From Halomonas sp. 25-S5 (lineage in GTDB: Bacteria > Pseudomonadota > Gammaproteobacteria > Pseudomonadales > Halomonadaceae): 64,000 nt of DNA. Position 1 is the stretch's first letter, and each line of letters begins with the position of its first letter. This document shows, in pieces, positions 51,511 through 62,003 of this stretch. The translations under genes and the position numbers were made by a program. The DNA is taken from NCBI RefSeq assembly GCF_029889845.1, contig NZ_JARANV010000013.1:40183-104182 (forward strand). The letters are read 5' to 3'. The notes below the pieces were generated by a model. It worked only from the letters and a program-made list of their open reading frames with translations, did not search any database and was not told where the DNA came from.

Positions 51511-53421
51511 TCAGCGAGACCGGGAGCGCGACGGCATGGGATAGCGGAACTTGAGGAACTTTTGGGCGTTGCTCAACACCTGGAAGGCATCCTTGAGGTT
51601 GTGGCGCTCGGTGTCGGAGACGTTCTCCGGGTCGATGTTGTTGTCCGCTACCCGATCGTGCTCGATAGAAATCATGTGGTGGCGGATCCGCGACATCGAG
51701 AGAAACTCGAGGGCATAGCGCAGCTTCTGGTTCACCCCCGGGGCCAGCAGCTGGGTCCGGTCGATATCGTCGAGCCGCGCGAAGCTGTTCTGGGCCCGCG
51801 ACCCGCAGGCCAGGGCATGCACCCGGATCAGGTCCGTCATCGGTGCGGTGCCGCGGCGCTTGAGGTTGATGGAGTTGTTGTGCTTGCCGTCCTTCTCCAT
51901 CACGAAGGTCCGGAAGAAGCCCAGCGGCGGGGTGCGGTTCAGGGCATTGCGGGCCATGGCAGCCAGGAACAGCGGGCTCTTGGGGGCCCGGCTGGCCACC
52001 AGATCCTGGAGCTGTTCGACGAAGGCATTCTCGCCGTGCACGGCGTCCAGGTCGAAGAAGATCGAGCTGTGCAGCAGGCGCTCCGGAGAGGGGTGATCGA
52101 TCCAGTCCTGGAAGTACTGCTTCCACACCGAGAGGGGCTGGCGCCAGCGGGCGTTGGTGGCCATGATATCGCCCTTGCAGTAGGGGTAGCCGCAGGCATC
52201 CAGGCCGTCGCTGACCCGCTGGGCCAGCGTCAGGAAGTAGGCGTCATGCTGGGCCGCGTCGAAGTCGTCGGCGAGCACCAGGGCGTTGTCCTGGTCGGTG
52301 ACGATGGACTGCTCGTTGCGCGCCATCGAGCCCAGCGCCATGAAGCAGTAGCCCACCGGCGGGGGGCCCAGCTCCTCCTCAGCCAGTTCCAGCAGCCGGC
52401 GCGTGAAGCTGCGGCCGATGGTGGAGAGTGCACTGCCCACCATGCTTGAGTCGGCCCCTTCCCCGACCATGCGCACGAAGGCGGCACGCACGTCGGGTGC
52501 CAGCCGCGCCAGGCCATCGACGCTGGACTGGTGGAAGATGTTGCTCACCAAGTAGAGGCTGCTGCCGGTCTCGTAGCGGATGATGTCGGAGAGGTGCACG
52601 ATGCCCACGGGATGGCGACGGTGCATCACCGGCAGGTGATGGATATTGTTGCGCAGCATGCACAGCATCGCCTCGTGCACCGACTCGTCGGACTGGATGG
52701 CGATCAGGCGGGGACCGATCACCTCCCCCACCGGCGTCTCAGGGGGGCGCCCTTCGGCCACCACCTGCTTGCGGAAGTCACTGTCGGTGAGAATGCCCTG
52801 CACCTGCCAGTGGCGATCCTGGCTGTCGCGGAAGGTATAGCGGGGGGTATCGCCGGGGGCGTCGAGCACCAGTACCGCCGAGGCGCCGGAGTCCGTGATC
52901 TGGCGGGCGGCCTCCTGCACCGTAGTGCTGGCCTCGACCATCACCGGGTAGCGGGTCAGCAGCTTGCGCACCCGGGTGATCATCATGTCGCTGTTCTTCT
53001 TGTCATCCTTGACCGTCGACTCGAGGCGCGGGCGCTCGAGCTCGACGAAATCGGCGAAGTTGTCGTCGACCTCGCAGAGCCGCTGGAAGGTGGACTCGGG
53101 GATGAAGTAGATCAAGCTGTCTTCCATGGCCCGAGCCGGGAAGCGAGCACGATGATTCCGCAGCAGGCTGAAGTGGCCGAAGATGTCGCCCTCTCCCAGG
53201 CGATTGTAGAGTTCACCACCGCGGCGGTAGACCTCCACGGCTCCGCTGCGGATGTAGCAGAATTCATGGACCTCCTGATCGAGCACCAGGATGTCAATGC
53301 CGGCCTTGAAGTAGGCCACTTCGATACTGCCTGCCACCTTGTCGAGCAGCTCGTCGGAGAGCCCGTCGAAGGGCGGAAAGCGTCCCAGGTGCTGGCGGAT
53401 CTCAAGCAGTTCCACGTCCAT
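51511..53421 (-). CDS. cNMP-binding / CBS / DUF294 nucleotidyltransferase-like signalling protein
   Basis: 636 residues. Domains in order: a cyclic-nucleotide-binding domain (about 15-125; LGEGDIFGHFSLL), a CBS pair (about 155-300; IHHLPVMHRRHPVGIVHLSD), a DUF294 nucleotidyltransferase-like domain with MALGSMARNEQSIVTDQDNA (about 345-370) holding the GS...DxD metal motif, and a helical DUF294 C-terminal substrate-binding domain. It is cytoplasmic and looks regulatory. The target is unknown; the exonuclease translated from the same message is the likely partner. Confidence 0.88.
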   Translation of the reverse strand: MDVELLEIRQHLGRFPPFDGLSDELLDKVAGSIEVAYFKAGIDILVLDQEVHEFCYIRSGAVEVYRRGGELYNRLGEGDIFGHFSLLRNHRARFPARAMEDSLIYFIPESTFQRLCEVDDNFADFVELERPRLESTVKDDKKNSDMMITRVRKLLTRYPVMVEASTTVQEAARQITDSGASAVLVLDAPGDTPRYTFRDSQDRHWQVQGILTDSDFRKQVVAEGRPPETPVGEVIGPRLIAIQSDESVHEAMLCMLRNNIHHLPVMHRRHPVGIVHLSDIIRYETGSSLYLVSNIFHQSSVDGLARLAPDVRAAFVRMVGEGADSSMVGSALSTIGRSFTRRLLELAEEELGPPPVGYCFMALGSMARNEQSIVTDQDNALVLADDFDAAQHDAYFLTLAQRVSDGLDACGYPYCKGDIMATNARWRQPLSVWKQYFQDWIDHPSPERLLHSSIFFDLDAVHGENAFVEQLQDLVASRAPKSPLFLAAMARNALNRTPPLGFFRTFVMEKDGKHNNSINLKRRGTAPMTDLIRVHALACGSRAQNSFARLDDIDRTQLLAPGVNQKLRYALEFLSMSRIRHHMISIEHDRVADNNIDPENVSDTERHNLKDAFQVLSNAQKFLKFRYPMPSRSRSR

Positions 53422-53559
53422 GTCCTTGCTCCCGCCCGTTCATGTCTGGCCAACATTCTGGAATGGCCTGCCGGCGCTGTAAAGCAGGGCCGAGCCCGAC
53501 GGGAGCGAACCCCTGCCCACGGCTTCTCGGTACGAATGCCATGACCGAGACCCGTCACG

Positions 53560-53597
53560 AAAAAGGCCACCCCATGGCATTCACGGGGCGGCCTTTC
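53560..53597 (-). terminator. Terminator after DUF4168 gene
   Basis: Stem AAAGGCC-A-CCCC / GGGG-C-GGCCTTT (one mismatch) with a T-run on the minus strand, 40 bp past the DUF4168 stop. Confidence 0.65.
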
Positions 53598-53635
53598 GGT
53601 GGCCTAAGGAACAGCCACTCTGCGGTGGACTGGTG

Positions 53636-54052
53636 TTACGAGTTCTGGCCGTCGCTAGCGGCGCTGGCCTTGGCCATTTCCTGAACACGCTGCATCAGTT
53701 CCGGGTCCTGCTGAATGGCCTGGCCGATGGCGTTGAAGGTATCCACCTCGAGACCGCTGTTCTGAACGGCCTTGACCATCTCATCGTTGGCCTCCTTGCG
53801 GACGTCCTGCTGGGCCTGCTTATCCTCTGCCGCCTGCAGCTGCTGGGTGTACTCCTGAGAGATCACGGCGATCTCCTGAGAGGCGTCGGCAAACTGCTGC
53901 AGCTGCTGGTCGGAGAAGTCCTGGGCCGGGGCAGTCGCCTGCGGCTGCTCTGCGTTGTTCGCCGCAGCGTCATCCTGCTCGGCCTGCGCTTGGGTGGCAG
54001 CGAGGCCGAGGGAGAGCAATGCGGCCGAGAACAGTGCAGTCATCCGTTGCAT
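53636..54052 (-). CDS. DUF4168 secreted protein
   Basis: 138 residues. The signal peptide ends near AQAEQ (residue about 24), followed by an acidic, Gln/Ala-rich linker and then a DUF4168 helical domain: FSDQQLQQFADASQEIAVIS, KEANDEMVKAVQNSGLEVDT and FNAIGQAIQQDPELMQRV. The family is periplasmic in many gammaproteobacteria and functionally uncharacterised. Stands alone between two terminators. Confidence 0.85.
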   Translation of the reverse strand: MQRMTALFSAALLSLGLAATQAQAEQDDAAANNAEQPQATAPAQDFSDQQLQQFADASQEIAVISQEYTQQLQAAEDKQAQQDVRKEANDEMVKAVQNSGLEVDTFNAIGQAIQQDPELMQRVQEMAKASAASDGQNS

Positions 54053-54144
54053 GAATACCTCCAGGGTGTTGCGTTATGAATGTGCCACCCTGTGACGCCC
54101 GGCGTCGCGGCGAGTTCACAGAGTGTTGTAACGGGTTGTAAGAA

Positions 54145-54171
54145 AAGGCGCTCCCCTTCAAGGAGCGCCTT
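54145..54171 (-). terminator. Terminator of the TRAP operon
   Basis: Perfect 10-bp stem AAGGCGCTCC/GGAGCGCCTT followed on the minus strand by TTTTCTT, 30 bp beyond the permease stop. Confidence 0.8.
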
Positions 54172-54200
54172 CGATACCTCATCGGATCTAGCGCCTGACG

Positions 54201-56399
54201 TCAACCATAGGCCAGGTTGGGCAACCAGGTCACCAGCGCCGGGAAGAGGATCACCAACAGCAATCCCACCGCCTGGATGCCCAGGAAGGGGAAGGAGGAG
54301 CGGAAGATCTGCGCCATGGTGATATGCGGTGGACAGACGCCCTTGATGTAGAACAGCGCATAGCCGAACGGCGGGCTGAGGAAGGACATCTGCATGTTGA
54401 CCAGGTAGATGACGCCGAACCACAGCGAGACATCGGCCGGGTCGACCCCGGGCAGGCCGAACACGCCGTTGAAGCTCAGGCCCTGGATCAAGGGAACGAA
54501 TATCGGCACGGCCAGCAGCAGGATGCCGACCCAGTCGAGGAACATCCCCAACGCCACCAGCAGCACCATCATCAGCATCAGCACCGCATAGGGACCAAGG
54601 CCAGCGCCGGAGATCAGCTCCTGCACGAAGCTCTGACCACCCTGCAGGATATAGAAGCCGACGAAGATGCTGGCACCGAAGATGATCCACATCACCATCG
54701 CCGAAGCCACCAGGGTGGTCATGCAGGCGGCATGGAGGTTGGGCCACGTCAGGCGCCGGTGCATCGCCGCCACGATCAGCGAGCCGAAGGTGCCGATGCC
54801 GGCCGCTTCCACCGGGGTGGCAATGCCGGTAAAGATGACGCCCAGCACCAGGATCACCAGCACGATGGGCGCCAGCATGTTGCGCAGCAGCCGCAGCTTC
54901 TCCTTCATGTCGACCCGGTCCTCGACCGGCATCGGCGGCGCCATATTGATGTTCAGGGTGCCACGCAGCCAGCAGTAGAAACCGTACATGAAGGCCAGCA
55001 TCAGGCCGGGGATCAGCGAGCCGAGGTAGAGCTCACCGACCGACTGCTGGGCAATCACGCCGTAGATGATCGCCAGAATCGACGGCGGGATCAGGATGCC
55101 CAGGGTCCCGCCGGCCATGATCGAGCCAATGGCGATCTCCGGGTCGTAGTTGCGCTTGAGCATCGCCGGCAGGGCGATCAGGCCCATGGTCACCACCGCG
55201 GCGCCGATCACGCCGACCATGGCGGCCAGCAGGGTCGAGGCGATGACGGTGGCGATGGCCAGCCCCGCCTTGAGGCCGCCCATCCACTTGTAGACGACAT
55301 CGAACAGCTCCTCGATGATGCCGGCTTTCTCCAGCACCGACGCCATGAAGATGAACAGCGGGATGGCTGAGAGCTGGTAGTTGGTCATCATCGGGAAGAT
55401 GCGCGAGGGCATCAGGTTGAGCATGGCCTGGTCGCCGATCAGATAGAGAAAGGCCACCCCCAGGCCGCCGGTAACGAAGGCCAGCGGTAGGCCCGCCACC
55501 AGAACCACCATCAGCGAGCCGAACATCACCAGCGTCAGGGCACCGATGCCAACGGAGCCGAGGCTGTGCTCGAGGCTGCCCGCCAGGCTGTCGTAGTCGG
55601 TCACCGCGATGTTGATCATCTCGAAGACCATCCAGGCCGCCAGCACGAAGGCGATGATCAGCAACACGCGGGCGAAGGTCCGACTACCGGCATGCAGGCG
55701 CCAGTGGTAGCGATACGCCTGGGCGTCACGTACCAGCTGGCCGAACCCCTGGAGCAGCAGCAACAGCGCACCGAAGAACATCATGAACTTCACCGGATAG
55801 AACTCGATGGCCCACTCGGTGAAGGAGGTCTCGTTGGCGTAACTGGTACCGAAGAAGAACTGGTCACTCACCGACTGGGAGAAGAACTTCCAGCCGGTCG
55901 TCAGCAGCGCGATGGTGAAGATGAAGAAGAACACCGAGGTCACCAGGTCCAGCGCCGCCTTGTTCAGGGGCTTGGCCCGCTGGTAGAGGATGTCGACACG
56001 CACATGCCCCCCCTCGCGCAGGGCATAAGCCCCGGCCACCAGATACTGCATGCCGAACATCAGGGTCATCGACTCATGGACCCAGTTGGTCGGCGAGTTG
56101 AAGGCGTAGCGCACCAGCACTTCGTAGGCGAAGGCGAAGGGGGCGATCAGCGCCCAGTAGGCCACATAGCGGCCGGAAAACCCGGAAACACGGTCGACAA
56201 TGGTGGTGAACAGGTTGCCGGGTGGCTGGTAGCCAACCTCGACCTCCTCGCCGGCGGGCACTTCGGCGGTATCACCGCCATCGATGGTGCCACCGCGCCG
56301 GAAGCTGCGGTTGACGAAGAACATCACCACCAGCGGCAGCAACAGCAGCACCGACCAGTAGAGCCAGTGCGGAAGAACGAAATCAATCTCAAGATTCAT
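54201..56399 (-). CDS. TRAP transporter fused small + large permease (DctQM)
   Basis: 732 residues combining the 4-helix DctQ domain (about 65-210; VLVRYAFNSPTNWVHESMTL and GGHVRVDILYQRA) with the 12-helix DctM domain (about 270-730; VIGAAVVTMGLIALPAMLKR, GGTLGILIPPSILAIIYGV). Both domains are complete. Fused DctQM proteins of this length usually pair with TakP-type binding proteins for 2-oxo acids or lactate. Driven by a sodium gradient in marine and halophilic bacteria. The binding-protein gene is 146 bp upstream in the same direction. Confidence 0.9.
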   Translation of the reverse strand: MNLEIDFVLPHWLYWSVLLLLPLVVMFFVNRSFRRGGTIDGGDTAEVPAGEEVEVGYQPPGNLFTTIVDRVSGFSGRYVAYWALIAPFAFAYEVLVRYAFNSPTNWVHESMTLMFGMQYLVAGAYALREGGHVRVDILYQRAKPLNKAALDLVTSVFFFIFTIALLTTGWKFFSQSVSDQFFFGTSYANETSFTEWAIEFYPVKFMMFFGALLLLLQGFGQLVRDAQAYRYHWRLHAGSRTFARVLLIIAFVLAAWMVFEMINIAVTDYDSLAGSLEHSLGSVGIGALTLVMFGSLMVVLVAGLPLAFVTGGLGVAFLYLIGDQAMLNLMPSRIFPMMTNYQLSAIPLFIFMASVLEKAGIIEELFDVVYKWMGGLKAGLAIATVIASTLLAAMVGVIGAAVVTMGLIALPAMLKRNYDPEIAIGSIMAGGTLGILIPPSILAIIYGVIAQQSVGELYLGSLIPGLMLAFMYGFYCWLRGTLNINMAPPMPVEDRVDMKEKLRLLRNMLAPIVLVILVLGVIFTGIATPVEAAGIGTFGSLIVAAMHRRLTWPNLHAACMTTLVASAMVMWIIFGASIFVGFYILQGGQSFVQELISGAGLGPYAVLMLMMVLLVALGMFLDWVGILLLAVPIFVPLIQGLSFNGVFGLPGVDPADVSLWFGVIYLVNMQMSFLSPPFGYALFYIKGVCPPHITMAQIFRSSFPFLGIQAVGLLLVILFPALVTWLPNLAYG

Positions 56400-56545
56400 G
56401 GATACTCCTCCGCGACACCATCACCTCCCGGCGATGGCAACGGAACATCGAGTCGACGGGATGCGGGATTAGTAGTGGTCACTCTACCCAAGCCGGGTGC
56501 TGCGGCCCGCAGGCAGCAACACCCGGCATGGTAGAGCAGGTCAGC

Positions 56546-57721
56546 TTACAGGTTAAGCTCGTAGTCCTTGATGTCTTCCGGCGTGATCAGCGCCACGGCC
56601 GGGTCCATCATGGTGTCGAGGTGTGCCTTGAACAGGCGCGCGGCGTCCTTGTCCTTGTTGGCCCACTTGAACCACAGCGGCACGGCAACCTCGCGGAAGC
56701 GGTCAGCGTCGTTCTCCGTGAGGTGGATGACCTCGACGCCCTTCTCCTTGTACTTCGGCCAGGCCTCGGCGTTGGCCTTCTGGATTGCCGCGTAATGCTC
56801 GCGGGAATAGGCGGCCACCAGATCGTGCATCAGGTCCTGGACATGAGGAGACATGCGCTCGAACACACGACGGTTGACGGAGATGTCCATGAGGTCGACG
56901 GCCTGGTGCAGGCAGGGCGTGGAGGGCGGCCCCATGATGATGTAGTCGGCGACCTGCCAGAAGCCCAGCTCGAAGTTGTTGGCCGCGCCGGTATAGTCGG
57001 CCGCGTCGATGGTGCCCTTCTCCAGGGCCGGATACACCTCGGAGCCCGGCAGCAGGGTGGTACGGGCGCCGGCGGCGGCGAAGGTCTCGGCGACGATGCC
57101 GCCCGGCATACGAAGCTTGACCCCCTTGAAGTCGTCGAAGCTGCGCAGCGGCTTCTTGGAGTGGATCAGGTTCATGTCATGGTGAACATAGCCCAGCAGC
57201 TCCTGGCCCTGCTTGCGGTACAGGTCCTTGGCGATGTCGAAGCCGCCGTAGGCGCCGAACATGATGTCCCACTGATGGGGCATCGACAGGCCCATCGGGT
57301 AGGCGGTCAGGAACACGCCGGCGGGCATCTTGCCCGGCCAGTAGACGGTGAACCAGTTCTGGCCGTCGAGCACGCCGTTACGTACGGCATCGGCGACTTC
57401 GAAGGCACCGGCCACGGCACCGGCGGGGAAGGGCTCGATGGTCACCTCACCGCTGGTGGCCTCCGCCACCCCCTTGGCCCACTGCTCGAAGATGCGATAG
57501 CCCGGCGTTCCTGGCGGCCAGGAGGACTGCATGCGGATACGGATGCCTTCCTGCGCCTGGACGTTGCCGACCCAGGGGGCCGCCACGGCCGCCGCCGACC
57601 CGACGGCCGCCGCCTTCAGGAAGTTACGCCGGCTCGGGGTCTTGAACTCCTTGAGGACTTTCGTGTTGTCGTTGTCGTTGTCGACGGATGAGATGCTTGA
57701 CGGCTGCTTGTCGTCTTGCAT
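56546..57721 (-). CDS. TRAP substrate-binding protein DctP/TakP-like, Tat-exported
   Basis: 391 residues from ATG 57721 (AGGAG 8 nt upstream). It carries a twin-arginine signal: SRRNFLKAAAVGSAAAVAAP at about 28-47, after a ~27-residue polar lead. Typical DctP landmarks follow, with GVKLRMPGGIVAETFAAAGA and GSEVYPALEKGTIDAADYTG, including the conserved Arg that pairs with a carboxylate. The motif NNFELGFWQVADYIIMGP is TakP-like, suggesting 2-oxo acids or lactate. Two GntR/FadR-type dyads lie 246-314 bp upstream. Substrate by inference. Confidence 0.87.
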   Translation of the reverse strand: MQDDKQPSSISSVDNDNDNTKVLKEFKTPSRRNFLKAAAVGSAAAVAAPWVGNVQAQEGIRIRMQSSWPPGTPGYRIFEQWAKGVAEATSGEVTIEPFPAGAVAGAFEVADAVRNGVLDGQNWFTVYWPGKMPAGVFLTAYPMGLSMPHQWDIMFGAYGGFDIAKDLYRKQGQELLGYVHHDMNLIHSKKPLRSFDDFKGVKLRMPGGIVAETFAAAGARTTLLPGSEVYPALEKGTIDAADYTGAANNFELGFWQVADYIIMGPPSTPCLHQAVDLMDISVNRRVFERMSPHVQDLMHDLVAAYSREHYAAIQKANAEAWPKYKEKGVEVIHLTENDADRFREVAVPLWFKWANKDKDAARLFKAHLDTMMDPAVALITPEDIKDYELNL

Positions 57722-58141
57722 GGCATGGTCTCCTGGTTGGGTAGCGAGCCCGCACTCGTGGGCGGGCATCAACGGGATCTTGTTGTTTTCTTCCCTGTGC
57801 CATCTCGCGTGCCAACTCATCCTGATGATCGGCCGGCACACACGACCCGCCATCCTTAGGGGCCTCCGGGAAGATTCCACTTATCTGGAAACGTCTTCCA
57901 TAGCGAAAGTTAGCGAAAACCCCACCCCCGGCCAATAGCGGCTTTCAACGCAAGGCCACTTCAACCATTGGTCAGACCATGGACACTCTGAATCCAACAT
58001 CCTGTTCATACTGGCAAAATCATGGTCTGACCAATTTTCCGTCGCGGGAACGCCTACGACCAAAGCACGAGCCGCGAGAGTGGCATCCGGTGCGCCTGAC
58101 CGCGATGATGCCCCCACCCCCTGACCTTGGAAGCCTTTGCC
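57722..58141. other. Regulatory gap between TRAP operon and EamA gene
   Basis: 420 bp with no credible gene. It carries two copies of TGGTC-N-GACCA (57967-57981, 58021-58035) arranged as a large inverted repeat of 15-bp arms, annotated separately. Divergent promoters for the binding protein and the EamA gene must lie here. Confidence 0.6.
57967..58035. promoter_or_regulatory. Twin GntR/FadR-type operators
   Basis: ATTGGTCAGACCATG (57967-57981) and its exact reverse complement CATGGTCTGACCAAT (58021-58035), centres 54 bp apart. Each contains TGGTC-N-GACCA, close to the PdhR/LldR site (TTGGTnnnACCAA) of the FadR subfamily of GntR repressors. Two phased sites would suit looping repression of the TRAP genes by a carboxylate-sensing regulator not present in the window. 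Confidence 0.65.
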
Positions 58142-59056
58142 ATGACATCGGAACGTCACCACCAGGCCTGGCTGGCCACCATGCCCGTCCTCTTCGTGGC
58201 GCTGTGGAGCACCGGCTTCATCGGCGCCAAGTTCGGCCTGCCCCATGCCGAGCCCTTCACCTTCCTGTTCGTGCGCTTCGTGCTGACCCTGGCCCTGCTG
58301 GTGCCGCTGGTCGTGCTGCTGCGGGGCGGCTGGCCACAGGGGCCGCAGCTGTGGGGACACATCGCGGTATCCGGCCTGCTGGTTCACGGTGCCTACCTGG
58401 GCGGGGTCTTCTATGGCATCTACCAGGGCATGCCGGCGGGGCTGGCCGCCCTGCTGGTAGGGCTGCAGCCCCTGCTGACCGCTGGGCTCGCCGGCCCCCT
58501 GCTGGGTGAGCGGCTGGGGCGCCTGCAGTGGCTAGGACTGGTGATGGGACTCGCCGGCATTGCCCTGGTGCTGGGCGGCAAGCTCGACCCGGGCGAGATG
58601 CTGTTCCGGGGGTTCGGCCTCGGGGCGGTGGCCAGCGTGCTGGTGGCACTGGTCGGCATCTCGCTGGGCACCCTCTACCAGAAGCGTTTCTGCACCGGCA
58701 TGCCGCTGCTCTCCGGCACCGTGGTGCAATATCTCGGCGCCGGGACGCTGCTGGGACTGGGCGCGCTGCTGTTCGAGACCCGGCAGATCGACTGGGCGCC
58801 CACCTTCCTGCTGACCCTGGCCTGGCTGGTGCTGGTGCTCTCCATCTCCGCCATCCTGCTGCTGATGGCGCTGATCAAGCGCGGCGAGGCCTCGCGGGTA
58901 GCTAGTCTCTTCTACCTGGTCCCGCCGGTGACGGCGCTGGAGGCGTGGTGGCTGTTCGACGAGCGCCTGCCGCCCCTGTCGCTCGCTGGCATGGCCATCG
59001 CCATCGCCGGCGTGGTGCTGGTGGTGCGAAGCGGCCCTCAGAGCCGCTCGAGATAG
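58142..59056 (+). CDS. EamA/DMT-family exporter
   Basis: 304 residues from ATG 58142 (GGAAG 7 nt upstream). Ten hydrophobic helices in two EamA repeats: repeat 1 with FVALWSTGFIGAKFGLPHAE and repeat 2 with ALVGISLGTLYQKRF and RVASLFYLVPPVTALEAWWL. DMT proteins export metabolites or amino acids; the substrate is not evident. Its end overlaps the convergent mtgA gene by 19 bp. Confidence 0.88.
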   Translation: MTSERHHQAWLATMPVLFVALWSTGFIGAKFGLPHAEPFTFLFVRFVLTLALLVPLVVLLRGGWPQGPQLWGHIAVSGLLVHGAYLGGVFYGIYQGMPAGLAALLVGLQPLLTAGLAGPLLGERLGRLQWLGLVMGLAGIALVLGGKLDPGEMLFRGFGLGAVASVLVALVGISLGTLYQKRFCTGMPLLSGTVVQYLGAGTLLGLGALLFETRQIDWAPTFLLTLAWLVLVLSISAILLLMALIKRGEASRVASLFYLVPPVTALEAWWLFDERLPPLSLAGMAIAIAGVVLVVRSGPQSRSR

Positions 59057-59742
59057 CCGGTGCCGCCGAGGTTGCGCATCTGCTGGCGGATCCAGGCGCT
59101 GCGTCGCTCCACCAGGGGGCCGGGGCGCGCCGCATCACGGCCACGGGGATCGGGCAGGATCGCCGCCAGGCGGCTGGCCTGAGCCTCGCTGAGCTGGCCC
59201 GCGGAGACGCCGAAGTAGTGGCGTGAGGCGGCCTCGAGGCCGAACACCCCGCTGTCCCACTCGACGATGTTGAGGTAGACCTCGAGGATGCGCTGCTTGG
59301 GCCACAGCGCCTCGATCAGCAGGGTGAACCAGGCCTCCAGCCCCTTGCGCACCCAGCTGCGCCCGGTCCACAGGAAGAGGTTCTTGGCGGTTTGTTGGCT
59401 GATGGTGCTGGCCCCTCGCAGGCGACCGCCGTTGCGGCTGGCCTCCCAGGCCCGGCGCATCTCGCCGAGGTCGAAGCCGTGATGTAACGGGAAGCGCTGG
59501 TCCTCGGCAGCGATCACCGCCAGCTTGGCGTGGTCGGAAAGGCGTTGCCAGGGCTGCCACTGGTGGCGGATGTCGAGGGACTCCCCGGCGACCCAGGACT
59601 GGACCTTGCGCTCCACCATCACCATGGAGCCGAAGACCGGTACCACGCGAAGCAGCAGCACCAGCAACAGGGAACACACCACGAAGCCCAGCACGGTGCG
59701 CCACAGCACCCGCCAGGCCATCTGCCACCACTCCCTCATCAC
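59038..59742 (-). CDS. mtgA: Monofunctional peptidoglycan transglycosylase MtgA
   Basis: 234 residues. One N-terminal membrane helix (about 13-35) anchors a GT51 domain: the catalytic Glu in AAEDQRFPLHHGFD, then GASTISQQTAKNLFL, KRKW-like helix AWFTLLIEALWPKQRILEVYLN, and GVFGLEAASRHYFG. It polymerises lipid II glycan chains outside the membrane without a transpeptidase domain. Convergent with and slightly overlapping the EamA gene. Confidence 0.93.
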   Translation of the reverse strand: MMREWWQMAWRVLWRTVLGFVVCSLLLVLLLRVVPVFGSMVMVERKVQSWVAGESLDIRHQWQPWQRLSDHAKLAVIAAEDQRFPLHHGFDLGEMRRAWEASRNGGRLRGASTISQQTAKNLFLWTGRSWVRKGLEAWFTLLIEALWPKQRILEVYLNIVEWDSGVFGLEAASRHYFGVSAGQLSEAQASRLAAILPDPRGRDAARPGPLVERRSAWIRQQMRNLGGTGYLERL

Positions 59743-59787
59743 GCCCCCTGCTCGGCCATGGGCTCCCCTCGCCCCGTCCTGAATACC

Positions 59788-59840
59788 CGCCAGTATAACG
59801 ACGCTGCCTCCCCGAAGGGAGGCAGCCTGTCATACTGGCG
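59788..59840 (-). terminator. Extended cruciform terminator after fghA
   Basis: Inner perfect 10-bp stem GCTGCCTCCC/GGGAGGCAGC with a CGAA tetraloop (59803-59826), enclosed by a second 9-bp stem CGCCAGTAT/ATACTGGCG (59788-59796, 59832-59840). It lies between two minus-strand genes, just after the fghA stop. Confidence 0.65.
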
Positions 59841-59855
59841 AGCTCCTGCGCCCGA

Positions 59856-60710
59856 TCAGCGCTTGTTCAGTCGCTCGGCATGGTAGCGCAGGTGATCCTC
59901 GATGAAGCTGGCGATGAAGAAGTAGCTGTGGTCATAGCCCGGCTGGCGCCGCAGGGTCAGCGGGTGGTCGTGCTCGGCGCACACCGCCTCCAGCCGCTCG
60001 GGGCAGAGCTGCTCCTCCAGGAAGTCGTCGGCCTCGCCCTGGTCGATGAACAGCGGCTGGCTCGAGGCCCCGCGGGCCACCAGCTCGCAGGTATCGTACT
60101 GGGTCCAGAGGCCGCGGTCCTCCCCCAGGTAGCCGGAGAAGGCCTTCTGCCCCCAGGGGCACTCGCTGGGATTGACGACCGGCGCGAAGGCCGACACCGA
60201 GCGGTAGTGACCGGGACGACGCAGCGCCATCACCAGGGCGCCATGCCCACCCATGGAGTGGCCGCTGATCGACTCGCGGCCGTTGACCGGGAAGTGCTGG
60301 CGCACCACCGAGGGCAGCTCCTCGGCCACGTAGTCGTACATGCGATAGTGCTTCTTCCAGGGCTCCCGGGTGGCATTGACATAGAAGCCGGCCCCGCTGC
60401 CGAAGTCGTAGCTGTCATCTTCGCCCGGCAGGTCGGTGCCCCGCGGGCTGGTGTCCGGGCAGACGATGGCCATGCCGAGCTCGGCGGCGACCCGATGGGC
60501 GCCGGCCTTCTGCATGAAATTCTCGTCGGTGCAGGTCAGCCCGGAGAGCCACCAGAGCAGCGGTACCCGCCCGGCCTCGGCCTGAGGGGGCAGATAGATG
60601 GAGAAGGTCATCTCGCAGTCCAGTGCCCGGGAGCGGTGGCGATAGCGCTTGTGCCAGCCACCGAAGCTCTTGTTGGCCGAGACCAGCTCGATGTGTTCGG
60701 TCATGGTCAT
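59856..60710 (-). CDS. fghA: S-formylglutathione hydrolase
   Basis: 284 residues of the esterase D family: nucleophile Ser in SGHSMGGHGALVMA, LLWWLSGLTCTDENFMQKAG around the oxyanion region, and the C-terminal His in GYDHSYFFIASFIEDH. Hydrolyses S-formylglutathione to formate and glutathione, the second step of formaldehyde detoxification. The dehydrogenase that makes its substrate is encoded 19 bp upstream. AGGAG 8 nt before ATG 60710. Cytoplasmic. Confidence 0.95.
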   Translation of the reverse strand: MTMTEHIELVSANKSFGGWHKRYRHRSRALDCEMTFSIYLPPQAEAGRVPLLWWLSGLTCTDENFMQKAGAHRVAAELGMAIVCPDTSPRGTDLPGEDDSYDFGSGAGFYVNATREPWKKHYRMYDYVAEELPSVVRQHFPVNGRESISGHSMGGHGALVMALRRPGHYRSVSAFAPVVNPSECPWGQKAFSGYLGEDRGLWTQYDTCELVARGASSQPLFIDQGEADDFLEEQLCPERLEAVCAEHDHPLTLRRQPGYDHSYFFIASFIEDHLRYHAERLNKR

Positions 60711-60729
60711 GGGTCAGGCTCCTGAAGGC

Positions 60730-61902
<1,173 letters not shown>

Positions 61903-61960
61903 TTAAGCTCCCGCGACCCCCATCAATTGCTGCGCCTGCCTCACTGCGCACCAAGAAGAC

Positions 61961-61980
61961 GGGCGCCCCGCGGGGCGCCC
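61961..61980 (-). terminator. Terminator of the liv operon
   Basis: Perfect 20-bp GC palindrome followed on the minus strand by GTCTTCTTGG, 24 bp beyond the livM stop. Confidence 0.6.
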
Positions 61981-62003
61981 GATGGCGTTACGGCCACTTG
62001 GGC

